Shown here: positions 12,501 to 27,500 of the stretch, piece after piece | How the letters are laid out: each line of letters starts with the position of its first letter | Numbering within the stretch: position 1 is the first letter of the stretch | Position numbers and translations under genes: made by a program | The notes under the pieces: model-generated | What the model was told of the DNA's origin: nothing | Databases searched by the model: none | The model's input: only the letters and a program-made list of their open reading frames with translations | Assembly (NCBI GenBank): GCA_030248225.1 | Contig: JASANE010021072.1 | Coordinates: 28,699-92,698 of the forward strand | DNA: 64,000 nucleotides | Source of the DNA: Trileptium ribeirensis | Taxonomy: Eukaryota; Nematoda; Enoplea; Enoplida; Thoracostomopsidae | Reading direction: 5' to 3'

Positions 12501-15500
12501 ATTATCTTTTGTCGCACCTGCATACATGTAACATTATAAGATGCATTTCACAAGTCCAGAGCAAGATTGAATTTTGTGGAACATATTGACAGCAGTTAAA
12601 CACCTATCCATAAAGTACAAGTGAAACAATCCGCAGACTTTTATCTATTGGTTAAATTTGAGGGAATAAAACTTATTTTAACCAATATATAGCTTACTGA
12701 GACGCGCCGACAGTACCGTCTAATAAATTGAGAAAAAATATCCTTTTCGATGCGTAACTCGTCACCAAATTTATGGATTTTTGCAATTTTATTATAGGAC
12801 GAATAATAAAATCCATAAGATAAGCACCAAGTTTTACATTTTTACGCTACATCCAAGAGTTTCTACCTAAAATTTCACATAACCGACACGAATTTAAAAC
12901 TTTTTGATTTTGGCCATTTCTGTCACCAACATTTTAGGTTATGACCAGAGGCATCGAATCGAAGATGGAGAGGACCATCAATACAGAATACTAAAGAGAG
13001 ATACAGAATCCTTTAATTCACAACAACTTCGCTCTTATCCATTTTTTCTCAAAGCAGTCGTTTTCTACCACAGATAAAAATATCCCCCAAAAGTTAAGCT
13101 TAAAAAAATTTTACAAAGTATGATTTTCCTTGTTGGGAGTACATAAGATTATGAGGTAATTTACCGCGTACAACACGTTGGTTTCATTGTTTTATAACCT
13201 GGCTGGTGGGTTATTCACGCTACGGAACGGTTACAGCGTAAAATTTGGCAAATTCTGGTATCAAAAATAGTCAAGTTTTAACTAGTTCTTAAATATGTAC
13301 ATGTATGCAACTTGAATGTGTTTATAGGGTTTTGGGCGTGCTGAATGTGATAAAATCAATGAGTGGTATGCATCAGATCAGGCGTTGGTCTGTACATCGC
13401 GAAATATGTACACACTTAAAATTATCAAAAAATAATATGATAATTAATGATAATAAAAATAAATTTGTAATGATAAATTTCCAAAAAGTTTTGATTTTTG
13501 GTTATTGGAGGTAGAAATAAACTGTTCTTTGGTTCTTACGGTTAATATAACCCTAGCGTTGCAATTAAGGTATTAATATAACTCCTACCTTGGGACTTTA
13601 AACAGACTCAAGAACTTCAATTTGGAAGGATGATTGATGGTGATTAAGGGCAGAGTAACCATACTCGCTCCGGTTCCACTCGCTTTATGATTTGCTAGTC
13701 TTTCTGTACTGAATTAATTTGTGTTTCGAGCATCGATCAAACATTGTTGCTCGCCGCGAGGTATCGAACTCCGAATACTCGTGTAAAAGTCACGTATACT
13801 AGCCAATGACCTATTTCAGAGTTATTGCGCGGATACTTAAGGCTCCTCACAATGCAAGGGAACAACGCAATTACAACCTTGAAGTGCCCGTGGAATTAAT
13901 CCAACACATTTAAACACAATTACGTATTAAAGGCTTAAGTATGACTGCACAGTATTCACCAAACTGACAGTCGCTAACTCGACACTTGCAAGGGATCCGC
14001 TCGAAAACAATACGTCTGAAATAGAATTTTATTATTAGTTTGAATACTTTCTAAATTTTAGCTACCCATTACTTATCCGACAGGCGACAATTTCTGGCTA
14101 GTACAGTTTGTTTTAGCTATCATCGCATGTGCACGAACAGCTTGATAACCTATAAAATGCATTTTGTTCCTTATGTATACCGAACAAAGCTTGGGAAAAA
14201 CCCATATTAAATTGCAATGTATGACTAACATTCAATCCGATATTCTTTATACCTTCAGAAACGTATTTCTACATTCTGAATATATTCCGCATTTAGACGT
14301 CACATAAAACCAATAACACATTTTTTCTTATGTGAAAAAATATACGGACGTAAATGAACCATACAACGGAGACCAACCTCAGGCTTTTGTTGAACCAACG
14401 ATTCCAAGCTACTATCCAGCGATAAACGATTATCTTTCGCCGCCGCTGAACCGGTTTTATGCTGTACGTTCCCTGAGGAGGAACAACTGCTGCCTGCTGT
14501 GGCTCCTGGCGTTCCAAAATGGTCCCCAGAAGGGTACGAAACCGGAGGCTGCTGGTACAACTTGGTGGACTGCTGTGTATTAGATGTAACGCCGGGAGTG
14601 GACATTTCATGCGCGATTGCAGGAGTAGCAAGAGTAGGCACTTGAGGACCACCAGGAATAGCGTGACTGACGTTTGTCAGAGAGTTCTTCGCAGTTGACG
14701 TATGGCTTGACTCAGATTTTTTTGAATGGAATGCCTAAAGTATACTACCATATTACTTTAAATAGGCATCACAAGAAACTAGACCATTATATTTATACAT
14801 GAATTTCCGTAAAAGCACTCAGGTGCTATACTACTATAATATAACTAATCTCTATTATATAATCTCTATTATACCAGGTGCTATACAATAGACCCATATT
14901 ATTGCGCATATTGCATCGCTTACGGCCCGGTTTGCTATTAGCGCTTTTCGCTGTGTTGCTTTTAAGCTTCGTTGACCAGCAATGATATGCATTTCTTAGG
15001 TATTTTTTTTGCTTTAGTCACTTGGCCGATTTAGAAGATTACAGCGATAATTTTGGTACCATTCGGCTCAGTTCCATGAGTTGGTTTAGAAAATATCAGT
15101 TTTATGGAATATCTTTTAACTTCTACTGGTTTCCCCTTGGCACGCAAAACTTTCGAAAAAAAATTTTTCACGGTAAATGTATAATTATATATGTTAACCC
15201 ATGATTTGAGATGAATGGTTCAAAATCAACCCAGGTGATCAAAGTTGAATGTCTGATGTTAACCCATGAACTAATTTTACCACCAAACGAATCAGCTTGT
15301 TTCATTGTTTTAAAAGTTATCACACTTTTGTTTAATTGTTTTAAAAGTATATTAGCACGTCCTTGCCCTATTAATGTGCTGCAGGGGCTATAATTGCTAA
15401 ATCTCGTTAAGACAATTGTTAAATTTTGACATTTTTTTAAATTAGTTGTACGTTGGGCGCTGTACTGAGTCAACATTTTTCTAATAGCTGGCTACGACAA

Positions 15501-18500
15501 ATGCAATTGCACTCGTACATTTTTTTCTTAAAATCATAATATCATTGGAAGCTGTGATTTATAAATTTCAAATGTCTCCATCTACCGTTGTTTTGTCAAT
15601 ATAAAGATAAGACGATGAGAAGATAAAAATCTAATAGCTGTAATCAAAAATTTGTTAACCGGCACCGCGAAACCAAAAAGTAAATAGTTTTCAAAAATTT
15701 TCAGATCATGGGGTTAGCATGATAAATGGGTCATGTGGCTGCAAAAAATATGGATCAAAATGACTCTAACGTTGCAGCGTGTATAGAAGAATTAACTGAA
15801 AAAGACACATTTGGATGATATGACGAAATATGGCATTTTTCGATTGTTCTCCTGCCTCCACTTAGCAAATAGACCATCATTTTCCACGTATTTGAGGAGA
15901 AACCACTAATATGTCTTGAAAATTTACATCCTCTGGCCGGTACGTTTTTGCTTATATGTGCCGTTCACATGTGTTTAAAAGCTCAATTTGGAACCAGAAT
16001 CACGCGATGGATCCAGATTAGCCAAGGTCGGTCGTTTCCCCAAGAGAATTACTATTGTTACACAATTTTCAGCAAGGCGAAATATACGATATTGCTTCGT
16101 GTTGTTAGCTATTGAACATATGAAAATTAACTGATAGTCAGAATTGGCAGCAGACGTTTGTTGCATATACTAAGCAGGAACCCTTGGGTAATAGCACAGC
16201 TAACCAAATTTAGGACTAAAAATACATCTTGAGAAATTATGAATATACTACCGTTTAGTTGACTAGCGTTATCTCACTGTGCCTTATAAACTGTTTAGTA
16301 GAGATTGATAAATGGTTGTTGGGGAATTAAAGTATCAACAGAGGTACCACAGTGAACGAAAGACAGAAAATACTTTGTTTTTACGTTACGCAACAAATAT
16401 CGTCTGGAACAATGCTCCATTTACGGTTTCATTCGCCAGCTCATTTTTACAAGGGAATGGAAAATTATATTACAAATTTCGCTATGCAGATATCCAAAAG
16501 TGGTTTAACCGGAATCGGACAGCCGGAACCAATACCTGAATTTTGCCGGAACTGGAATTCCGGCTACATACTCCCTGATAGATACACAGAATTATAAACA
16601 TTTATACAAAAATTTTATCGATATGGATTATATTTAGAAAATGTTGTGTACAAAGTTGTTCAGTATTTGGGAACCCATTATTTTCTGAACCAACTCACCG
16701 CCCAACATTATTGCGGCATCTTCAAAACTGACAAATGTCTGCACGCTGGAGGGGGGAGGAAAATGTCCGTTTTCTGATAGCATACTGTTAGACAAACAAC
16801 TTTAACCTTGGAACAAGCTTGGAAGACGGTTATGAGTTAAAACATATGGGTTTCAAATGCTGTCGCATCTTTATTTTGTGATCAGCAGACACCCTTTTAC
16901 CGTACAGCGCAACACAAATGACTGTCGCCTTTCAAGCGGATGAGTATCTAGCGAACATCGACCACTTCTGTCAAGTACAGAAAATAACAATTACATTTTG
17001 TGTGTCGGCATTGTCTTATTAAAGCTTTAGGCAAACTTGCACGGCGCACAGTGTGTATAATAAATATAATATGGAGTTATATTAAAACGTATGTACAGGT
17101 CATAGCTCCTTTTAAACGACGCAAACTCAACGATCAGATTCCTAAGGTTAAATGGACAAAAACGTTTTTGTCTGTGTGGTGTATTTCATCCATGAATTGA
17201 CGAGTTTCCGCAATTATAGTGTTGGACACGTAATAGAAACATTTGTGCAACTGTGTTTGTGCTGCTCTAATTTTGTAATCAAATTCTTACAAACCGGACA
17301 TAAGCGGTAGACTTTAGTGTTGACCATTTCGGGTTCGTCATTTTAGGTTATAACCCTTGCCACATATCATTATATGAAACATATACACAGTTGTTCATTA
17401 TGATACAACCGTTTCAGAGTTATTGTTTATAAAAAATATCCCCCCCAAAAGTGAATTTCACGGGGAGAATAAGATAAGTGTGTACAGGGTTATTTACAGT
17501 GAAACATAGGGTTATTTAACATGTAACATTGTGTATTTTTAACGCATATTGGGTACGTGGGTAACATAACAAGTTTTGTTAACAGAAGTGGTCATATTTT
17601 TCAACCCAGTTGTTCATAATGGGCTATTGTATCGAGCTACTAAAAGTTACCCTGCTACCAAGCTATGGCACAGAGCTAGTAGCAGGAAACTGTTTAGGTA
17701 AAAGCTAGTAGCAGCCCATTTTATATCATCCTACTGCATCTAGGTAATCATAAATATATTAGCAAAGCACTTTATGCACTGAGCTGGCAGATTTCAGTGT
17801 TTTACTACCCTGCTACACCGAGGTGGCAGTAGTTAATGTTTTAGTACCCTACTGCATCGAGTTAGGTAACAATCCATGTTTTATAGTGCTAGTGAACCAA
17901 GGTAGTAATAAATGTGTTAACACCTCAATGCACAGAGATGCTTTAGTCAATATTTAAGCGCCCTATTGATTGTCAATTTTTTGTCAAACTTAGCGCGCCG
18001 AGCTAATAGCAGTCATTGCAAGTACCTAGTAACACTCTAATGCACCGAGCTAGTAGCAGGCAATGCTTTACTAATACTGCAACAAGATAGCACAACCAGT
18101 TTTAGGTCCCTACTGCACCTAGCTAGTAACAGTCCATCTTTTATTAACCTACTGCACCGTGACAATAACAGGCAATGTTTTACCATCTTACTACACCATA
18201 CCAATCAATGTATGCATTAACACTCTAATGCACCGAGCTAGTAGCAGGCAATGTTTTAGTTATACTGCAACAAGATAGTAGAACTTGTTTTAATCCCCTA
18301 CTGCACCGAGCTAGTAACAGCCCTTTATTAACCTAGTGCACCGAGACAATAACACGCAATGTTTTAGTATCCTACTGCACCCTACCAGCTAATAGCAGTC
18401 AATGTATGTAGTAACATTCTATTGCACAGAGCTAGCATAAGAATGTTTTAGTAATACTGCAGCAAGATAGTAGAACCAGTTTTAATAGCATACTGCACCG

Positions 18501-21500
18501 AACTAGTAACGATCCATCTTTTAGTAACCTAGTGCACCGAAACAAATAACAGGCAATGTTTTAGTATCTACTGCACCCTACCAGCTAATAGCAGTCAATG
18601 TATGTAGTAACACTCTAATCCACAGAGGTAGTAACAGGCAACGTTTTATTAATATTGCAACAAGATAGTAGAACCTGTTTTAGTCCCCTAATGGACCGAG
18701 CTAGTAACAGTCCATCTTTTATTAACCTAGTACACCGAGACACTAACAAGGCAATATGTTACCATCCTACTGCACCATACCAGTAATCTATGTAGTAACA
18801 CTCTAATCCACAGAGCTAGTAACAGGAAATGTTTTATTAATATTGCAGCAAGATAGTAGAACCTGTTTTAGTCCCCTAATGGACCGAGCTAGTAACAGTC
18901 CATATTTTATTAACCTAGTACACCGAGACACTAACAAGGCAATGTTTTAATATCCTACTGCACCGTAATAGCTAATAGCAGTCAATGTATGTAGTAACAC
19001 TCTAATGCACAGAGCTAGTAGCAAGCAATGTTTTACTAATACTGCAAAAAGATAGTAGAACCAGGTTTAGTACCCTACTGCACCGAGCTAGTAACACCAG
19101 GGTTTTTTTTCAAAAATTGTACTGTTCAAAAATTTGGTCATTTATAACCATGAGTGTTTATGTTTAAGCATGACTGGTCTATTTTACAACTAGCTATGAC
19201 CGCTAAGATATGCGCTTATACGTAGCCAAACTAGCATATATCACATAGGTATATGTGGGCATATTACGTACGTATATGAGGGTGTATTACTTAAGCTATA
19301 TATATCATAACGAAGTGTCTGGTGTACTGCTTTGTATATACATATGAATAATAGCTTATGAAGTTTGTGAATCATACAGTCATAAGTATTGCAAACAAAA
19401 TTCGGTTTCGAACCATGGTTTTCGTGGAGTTAACTGTTCCTGTTTATTCATATGGTCATTTTTAAAATTTGATGTTCATTTATAAGAAATTGTGTTCAAA
19501 AGAACATATTTTTGACCAAAAAACCCTGAGTATATCTTTTAATAACCTAGTGCACCGAGACAATAAGAAGCAACGTTTTAGTATCTCACTGCACCCGACC
19601 AGTGGCACTCAATATTTTAGTACTCTATAGCACTGAGCCAGAAACAGCAATGTTTAGTAACGATGCCCAGCTAATAGCAGTCATAGCTGCAATAACCAAG
19701 TACCATCAGATTTTCTTATCGCATTATAGACTACGCACCAATGAACAGGTAAATTAAAAGCATCATGTTTGAAAACATAAAATATAATCTTCCATGATTA
19801 TACAAGCCTTAGATTAGCAATTTTTCGAAGCCTTTGTGAACATATGAAACCCAACGGTCCCAGCGAAGCATGTAGATATTCTAATTTTCAAAGCTAAACT
19901 TCATTCAGTCTGTAAAAAATTGAAAAATACATGTTTTAGATATTACAGCATAATTCCAACGCAGCGACATACTGCAATTTATACCATTAAACTCGACTAA
20001 TTCGGTACATGCATGTGGCGGCACAAACTGTGTATGTTATATATTAAACCATTAACTCCTTCGTAGTAGAAATGAGACCGCATCTCGTCGGGTTCGGGTA
20101 AAGCTGGTAGGGTTCGGGTAAAACTCCATATATGGTTAAGTGCAAATGACATGCCACTAATGCTAAAAGGTAGAGCCCATTTACGACTCAAATTCTAAAT
20201 TATTGATTGCCGATTATCGGATTGGGTCGGGTTGATATTGTTCCACCCAATGTATATTATTAGGCTAAAAATATCCATTGCGATTAGTTTTATGGTATTT
20301 TTTTCGGGTTTCCAGTGGTAACGCCTTGGCACATAACCCAAAAATTCCGATAACTTTTTTCTCAATAAATGTATAATTTTCAATGTCATTCGAAGCGCAT
20401 TCACAAGATGACTCGAATGGTGCTGTTGTCGGTTATCGGACCAAGTCGGGTTGATATTTTTCCAACCGATGTGGCGTCTATATTTCGTAAAGGTTAGGCA
20501 CCAGGGAATAAATATCTTAGATGTTTTCCATTAGAATGGTACAAACCAGTATAACCACACTTCACTACGCAATAACCGGCCAGTGAATTTTATTAGTGAG
20601 AAATCGGAGTGTAGTTGTTCCCACTCGTTGTTTGACCATACTTTGCGCACAGGAAAGTGTTCTTTCGAAACGCAGCTATAAAACTTAAAAATGTTCCTGT
20701 AGTTAAAGTCGACCACTTGACATGGACTAGGCGTCCGTTCGAAGATAGCGCAGAAATAAAAGCAAGTCTTTCACAAATAATCCCTAACTATTATTGTAGT
20801 TGTTGCTGTACTCGTTCGTGACGGATTAATTATATAAACCTTTTATTTCTGAAAATGACTGTATATGACCAAATACGTTGGAAACCAAACCAATGAGAAT
20901 CGATATAACTATGAATAAAAAACTTCCCAGCAAAGCAAGCCAAAATAATAAATTTTACGATTTAAACACCACGAAATTATTGTATTGCAAAACGAAAACT
21001 GCAGTCACAGTAAATGATTATTGTTGCTACACATCACAACACTATTACCCAATATTTTATTACTTCACTACCAGCACCAACGTCGAAAGAAAACAACAAA
21101 GTAGATTAGTAGATTATTTCTCCGGGGTTAAACGCTCCAAAAAATTCAATAACGTATTGATAGTATGTTTGACGTCAGATTTTCCAACTCACATGAAACG
21201 ATCTATGTTCAACTAAATTCAAGATTTATTGTCTCTATCTCTAACGCTGAAACCCTGGTTTATAGCTTGGGAATTTTGTTGGAAAATATAGAAATATGTA
21301 GTACATGAGCAAAAATTTTGCACCCCACCCATTTAAAATTTCCGCCGAGAATGAACATGCCCACCACAAGCCCCCTCTTTACCGAAGAATGTGGACAGAC
21401 CAGATATATAATGAGGAAATTCGCATTGCGGTAACAGATTAGCGAGCTAGTTTAGTATCGTTTTGCACCGGTATTGTATGGTGTAGTCTAGTAAAATATA

Positions 21501-24500
21501 TGTTTTTAGTATTAAAGATACGCTTATTATTGTAACCAGCGGCCAGCACTGCGACAAGTGACGCTTGGTTGGAACCACTATTCTGCGAAAATTTTGCAGG
21601 GACATAAATCTACCACTCCCCCACGATTCGGTGCCAGGGGGCGGTGAATTAGATTTTACGGCGGACATGAAATGGGACGCGCCCCTGGATAAACATAGGG
21701 ACTTCAAAATAAAAAAAATTCAAAATCAGTGTTTTGAGGAAAAAGTAAAACATTTAATAAATTGCGTCAGAACGGCATAATTGAGACAAAAAACTATTTT
21801 AAGTAAATTTTGAGGCATAAAATTTTTGTCCTCAGAACGGAATTTTAGTAAAAAATTTGGTCCACTTTTGGCGTCAACTGGTGGTGTTTTACCGTGGGGA
21901 TGTAACATAATTTGTCATGGAGCCATTAAACCGGTGAGCATAAAATATTGCCAGAGAGCACGAACCAGGGGGCACAAACTTTGAAAAGGGGTGAAAAATA
22001 TCGACCCTCCAATTTCGAGCGCCCAGATTAGATGGCAATAATTTTTGATGTCACTTTAAAATGTCGCAGGTGCGGAGAAGCGGACCCGAGATGAGACAAA
22101 ATTCGTCTGAAACTTGTCCTAGAGAGATCGAAAAACGTGGCCGGCTTTCCAATCAGTGGAGAAGCCGTATCCCGTGAATAAACAAAATGTTCTAAGCTAC
22201 TGCATCTTAATTCCTGTCCTATAAAAATATCAGAAATTAAAAATTGCAACTATCTTGACCTGTTTTACAAAACATTAAACAAATGCAACAGCCACCACAA
22301 ATTTGCATGCCAGTATTACATAAAAATGGGACAATGTATTGTGATCATATCAAGAGAACTGCTATCCAGTACCACTAATATCCAAGCTCATCCGAAATGA
22401 TCTGCCAAAGTTCTTACCATTACATGCTGCACACTGGACTTTTGAATAGGCTGCCACGAGCTACTCTCTCTGATACCTACATCAGTGGATTTAATAGCAA
22501 ACTGTCTCCGAGGCAGCTCGCCATTGTCAATTGTTGGTGTGCGACTACCGATAGCTCCAGCCGACCAGGCATCTGGCTCTGATGTTGCGACTACGTTTTC
22601 ATCAACCGACATAGTCGTTTCGGTTGCTACAAAATCGTTTCGCTCATCATCGGCGGTGTTATCCGATCGCGGCATACATGGCCTATTTAAGCCATCATTG
22701 ATATCATCGGCCATGGACGACGTCGATGATGACGGGAATGTAGGCGGTGTTTCGGATTCGACGATACGTTCGTCTTCGTCCATCATAATAAAACCGTAGT
22801 TGTCGTCGCCATTGCTGTGGCGGTGGTGCCCACGGTTTTCAGAGGAGAAAACGTTTTGCTGCTGCTGTTCTTGGAAGTGGAACTCGCGATGACGCTCGAG
22901 TACTGTAGGGCCAGCTAAAAAATCACAACGCTGTTTTTGGACTTGTATTTCGCGCTGCTTGTGAGCCGTTTCGTGCTGACCAATATCTTTAAGCCAAACA
23001 GCATCATACCCTGGGATTACTACTCCCGCAGCAGCTTTTTGACCATTAGTCTCGTCTCCATTAGTTGCATCTTCATCGATCATTGCTATATCGTTTGCTT
23101 CCTCGGCAAAACTGCGACGAGCACGTGATCCAGCTTTATTTAGGATAAATTTCGAAGCGGGTATGGCGGACTGATGAGCAAAATTTTCCGTAACTACAAC
23201 AGTACCGTGTAACAGCGAATCTGGTTGCACCGCACTCGTACCGTCACCTGTTGTCTTAAACTTATCCGACACAACAACGGGCCCAGGAAAATTGTCGGAC
23301 TGATCAGGAAAATGGCTTGTAGCTAGTCGAACGGAATGACTAGTCTGCCCAACACCATCGGAACTATCACCAGTGCCACCAATCTCATCAGCACTACCAA
23401 CACTCTGAAAATCACATATACAGCAACATTTAAAGGGCTAATGCTTGTAAAATAACATAATATGATGTATAGCTCTGTCCACAAAGCATGCATGTACAAT
23501 TTTTTGTTCCACAACGTTAATAATATTCATTGTTCCACTAAATCCTGCAAATATGTCTAGTAGGGAACGACCGAATATTCGGTATTCGGCCGAATACCGA
23601 ATAGTTGACTGGCCGCTGTTAGTTGAAAAATAGAGTCAAAATCTGCCCACAAGATATCCTAATTTTACGGCCGGAGTCCTGATTATGCTGCAAACCGCTA
23701 AATACGTATAACGTGTTGCAACATTGGTAAGACAAGATGCGTTTGAGACTCATCAATTCAGTTCGCAGCCGGATCGAATGTTCTGATCACCACAGTTATG
23801 TTCTTCATCAGCCGTGCACTATCTCGCTGCCATAATAGTTGCGAAATTAATACTTTGGGGTCTAAATGCAGCAGGATTTGTTCGTTTTCTTTGACACATC
23901 GTGAATGTGAAGTGAGACATCATGCTATGCCGTTCTACATACCTACATAAGCCTAACCCTAAGTCTACCGCCCCCGAACACCACGCACTGAGCCGTTCTT
24001 TTTTAACGATATGACTTCATGCACCAATTATCGCCGTTGTCCAGATAATGAAGTTATAAAAAATCAATAAAAACAAAACTATAACTTCAACCTAGCAAAC
24101 GAGAGCACAAAGCAAAAAAATTCATCGAACAACACCTATCGCTGACTCAGCAACACAACACAAAACGACCTGTAGCATGGTGCACGTACATACAGTGGTG
24201 GATTTATAGAGTTATAGATTTCTCATCATACATAGGTGTTGCGAACAACTATTCGGTATTCGGGCGAATAGTAAGGGCCGAATATCCGGTATTCGGTGAA
24301 ATTAGGTATTCGGTCGTTCCCTAATGTCTAGCAGCGAGTAACCGGAATTCCGATTCCGGCTGCGGTTCTAGCAAAAGGCAAAGACCACACCTGAACCAAA
24401 ATTAGGGTTTAAAAATTTCCACATTTTGGCTCCAGTTGTTGTCCAAACGCACGTTACATATTAACAGTGATCGAGATCCAAAACAACCAAACATAAAACA

Positions 24501-27500
24501 TTAATTGTGTCAAGCACCAGCCAAAGTGAGCTTGAAAACTTTGTACATTGGCATACATCGCAGTAATGTTCCATATCTGCAACGCAGCCAGAAACTGCAT
24601 TCTTGGTAATGAGCTACGTTATGTCAAAGAGTGCACATCACACTATAATAGTTTGTCTCATAACATTCTACTCAGAAAATTATAAGATAACTTATTTTCT
24701 TTTGGAACCGGATAAACAAGTAATTTCAACTTTCCTATGAAATAACATGTAACAAACATGTCTAGTAAAGTTAAGCGATAGGAGATAGAGTGAAATTGTA
24801 TCTAGTTTACACTCCATTGTGTTGCAAGCACATTCATTGAGACGTAGTTTTTGCAGGTCTGTATAATGGACGACATTTTTTGCCGTTGGCGGACAGAAAC
24901 AAAGACAAACGGCACCTTTGAAGGATAAGAAATATAATTAGCTTCATGAGCCTCTTCAAAGTACAAGAAAATAGTGTCTTCGCAATACATTAAGTCTAAT
25001 GTAAAATTTATTCTTAACACAGTTCCTCCTTCATTTGTTCCACTACATATAAATTTCGAAAACCAGGTTTCGGTTGCGATTAAATTTCGGGTACGGTTGT
25101 TCCCTGATGTCCAGTACCCGATCACAAATGTAAAACTAGTAACTCTATCGAGATTGCAGAACGTAGTGAAGCATAGGTATACCTACGCCTTTTGCATGCA
25201 CAGCCAATCAGCTCTCGATTACATACGTCGATATGCTATATGTGAATATCACACAATACCGCACAAGTTAGAAAAAACTTAACACCTGCAATAAGTTTCC
25301 CATGCCCGAAAAATCCACAAGTATAAGCTATCAGCCTCCCAGGACGTCACAATAAAATTGGGAATTTTGGGTCGATGAACCATAGGGGCGCCATACCCCC
25401 GTACTTCATGGGTCACAGAACAAAATCAACACCGGCAATGAGTTTCCCATGCCCGAAAACCCCCAAGTGAAACCTTTCAGCCGCCCAGGATGTCAGAACA
25501 AATTTTCGAATTTTGGGTCGAGGAACCATTGGGGCACCATACCTCAAACCTCACAACTCTAGAACCGGAGCCGTAATCGAAAAACAAAAAACGAGGTATC
25601 GGCATTTATCATTTTACTATGAAATAAAGCCAACCAGAGAAAAAATTCGAATGTTGAGATAAAAATAACCTTGCTTCCGTGACGGGTACTGAAAACCCTC
25701 ATTTTGACCTGTGATCCCGAGTCATGGGGCATCATATCCTCATACCCATGGAACCATGCGTCGCAGAGCAAAACAAGCACCAGCAATGAGTTTCTCAGGC
25801 CCGAAAACCCCCAGGTGAAACTTATCAGCCGCCCAAGATGTCAGAACAAATTTTCAAATTTTGAATCGAGGAACCATTTCGGCGCCATACCACCGTACCT
25901 CAAACCCCATAAATCAAGAACCGGAGCATTAATCGAAAAACAAGGAAAGAGGCATCGGGATTTATCATTTTACTATGAAATAAAACCATACAGAGAGAAA
26001 AATTCGAAAGTTAAGATAAAAATAACATTGCTTCAATGAAGGCTACTAAAATGGGGTAAAATGGGGCAAAAAGTACAAATGTGAAACTTTTCAGGCACCC
26101 AGGCGTTAGAAGAGATTCTCGAATGTTGGGTCCAGGAACCATTGCGGCATACCCCCGTACCTCAACTTAAGCCCCAGAACTCCAGAACTAGTCTTGATCG
26201 AAAAACAAAGAATGCGCATCGGCGTATATCATTTTACTTTGAAATAAAACAAACCAGAGAAAAATATTCGAAAGTTAAGATAAAAATAACCGTGCTTTGG
26301 TGAAAAATGCTAAAACAGGATAAATGGGGCAAAAACCAACATTTTGACCCAAGAAGCAGGCTTCAAATCAAAAAATTCTCGGGGATGTACACGGTAAGTA
26401 GACTATGCCGGTTCGAATGAGACCAAGATAATGAAAATCGGTTAAGTCCTTCCTGAGTTATGGCCGATCACAAACACACACAGACGGAATTTTCATCCCT
26501 GCAACACACAATCTCTACTACGTTTCACTACGGTCTGATAGTTAGGCAGCTACATCGTTGTGATAGAACGAAGGATAAAAATTTGCTAATTATAAATTAT
26601 TTCCAGTTATATACAGATTTTTGAAAGGTGTTATAATAGTTTAGTTTACCCTTAGTATTTTTATAGAGTAAATTCCGCAAAAATTCCATTTGATCACTCT
26701 CTTCGTCGAAATCCACGACTTACTATGTGTGTTTTTATCCACACGGTTTACTAACCACATATATGATTATATTGTACGTGAAATATTTTTATTGTCATAC
26801 TGGCTTATGGTAAAGAGAACATAATAATTTATGAAACCCGCTCACCTATATCATAGCTTACGCTGTGCTATATATTCAGAAGCGAAACATAGATCCAGAA
26901 GCAAGCTTGACATAGTATTGCCAGCAGCGCACAGACCTCTAATCTCATAGTAGGCGTTGCATTACAATAAACAAGTAGCTTCTCTTACCCCTAAGATGGT
27001 GAATTATTCTGAGCGTTGAATGTGTAATGTCGATAATTATACATTTACGTAGATAATTTATATTTTATTCGTATTATTGAGCATTAACTTACAAAATGAT
27101 CCGAAAATGTTTTATGTTGCTTGAATTGTTGAGGATATAACCGGATTATTTCGTATTTAAAGACCCACAATGTGGTTCCACATATATAGGAGGGAGTAAC
27201 CGGAATTCCGGTTCCGGCGAAAATCGTGTTCCGGTTGCGGTTCCGACAAAGGGCAAAACCATACCGTAACCATAATTCCGGTTTAAAAATTTTGTTTGAA
27301 ATTTTCCACGTTTTTGCACGCTTTAAATACACAGCCCATTCCATATGTTAGAATGTTTAAAAACCGATATTTTTATTAAAATACTGTAATGTTCAAGGAT
27401 TTTTTTAAACAAAAATCTTTGCAAATTTTACTTCTTATTATTGCTATCGGATTTCCTGTCCGATAATTTTTTGAAAGTTTAAAATATTTAAATTCTTCTT

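Noticed and set aside
13747..13825. Functional tRNA gene
   Set aside because: B box is good but stems and A box are poor; kept only as a tRNA-like repeat.
14332..14583. Plus-strand open frame over exon J
   Set aside because: Shadow of the minus-strand exon; the minus frame continues the splice phase and has coding character.
17600..19700. CRISPR-like array
   Set aside because: Monomers are contiguous and variable with no unique spacers; it is a minisatellite in an animal intron.
20878..21216. 112-codon plus-strand frame
   Set aside because: Lys/Asn/Thr-rich composition follows AT-rich DNA; no domain, no splice context, no repeat in other copies.
20501..21256. Possible MITE between CAGGGAATAAAT (20501) and AAACCCTG (about 21256)
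   Set aside because: The ends do not match each other well and the flanks share no octamer.
22485..22799. Plus-strand frame over exon I
   Set aside because: Antisense shadow of the long minus-strand exon.
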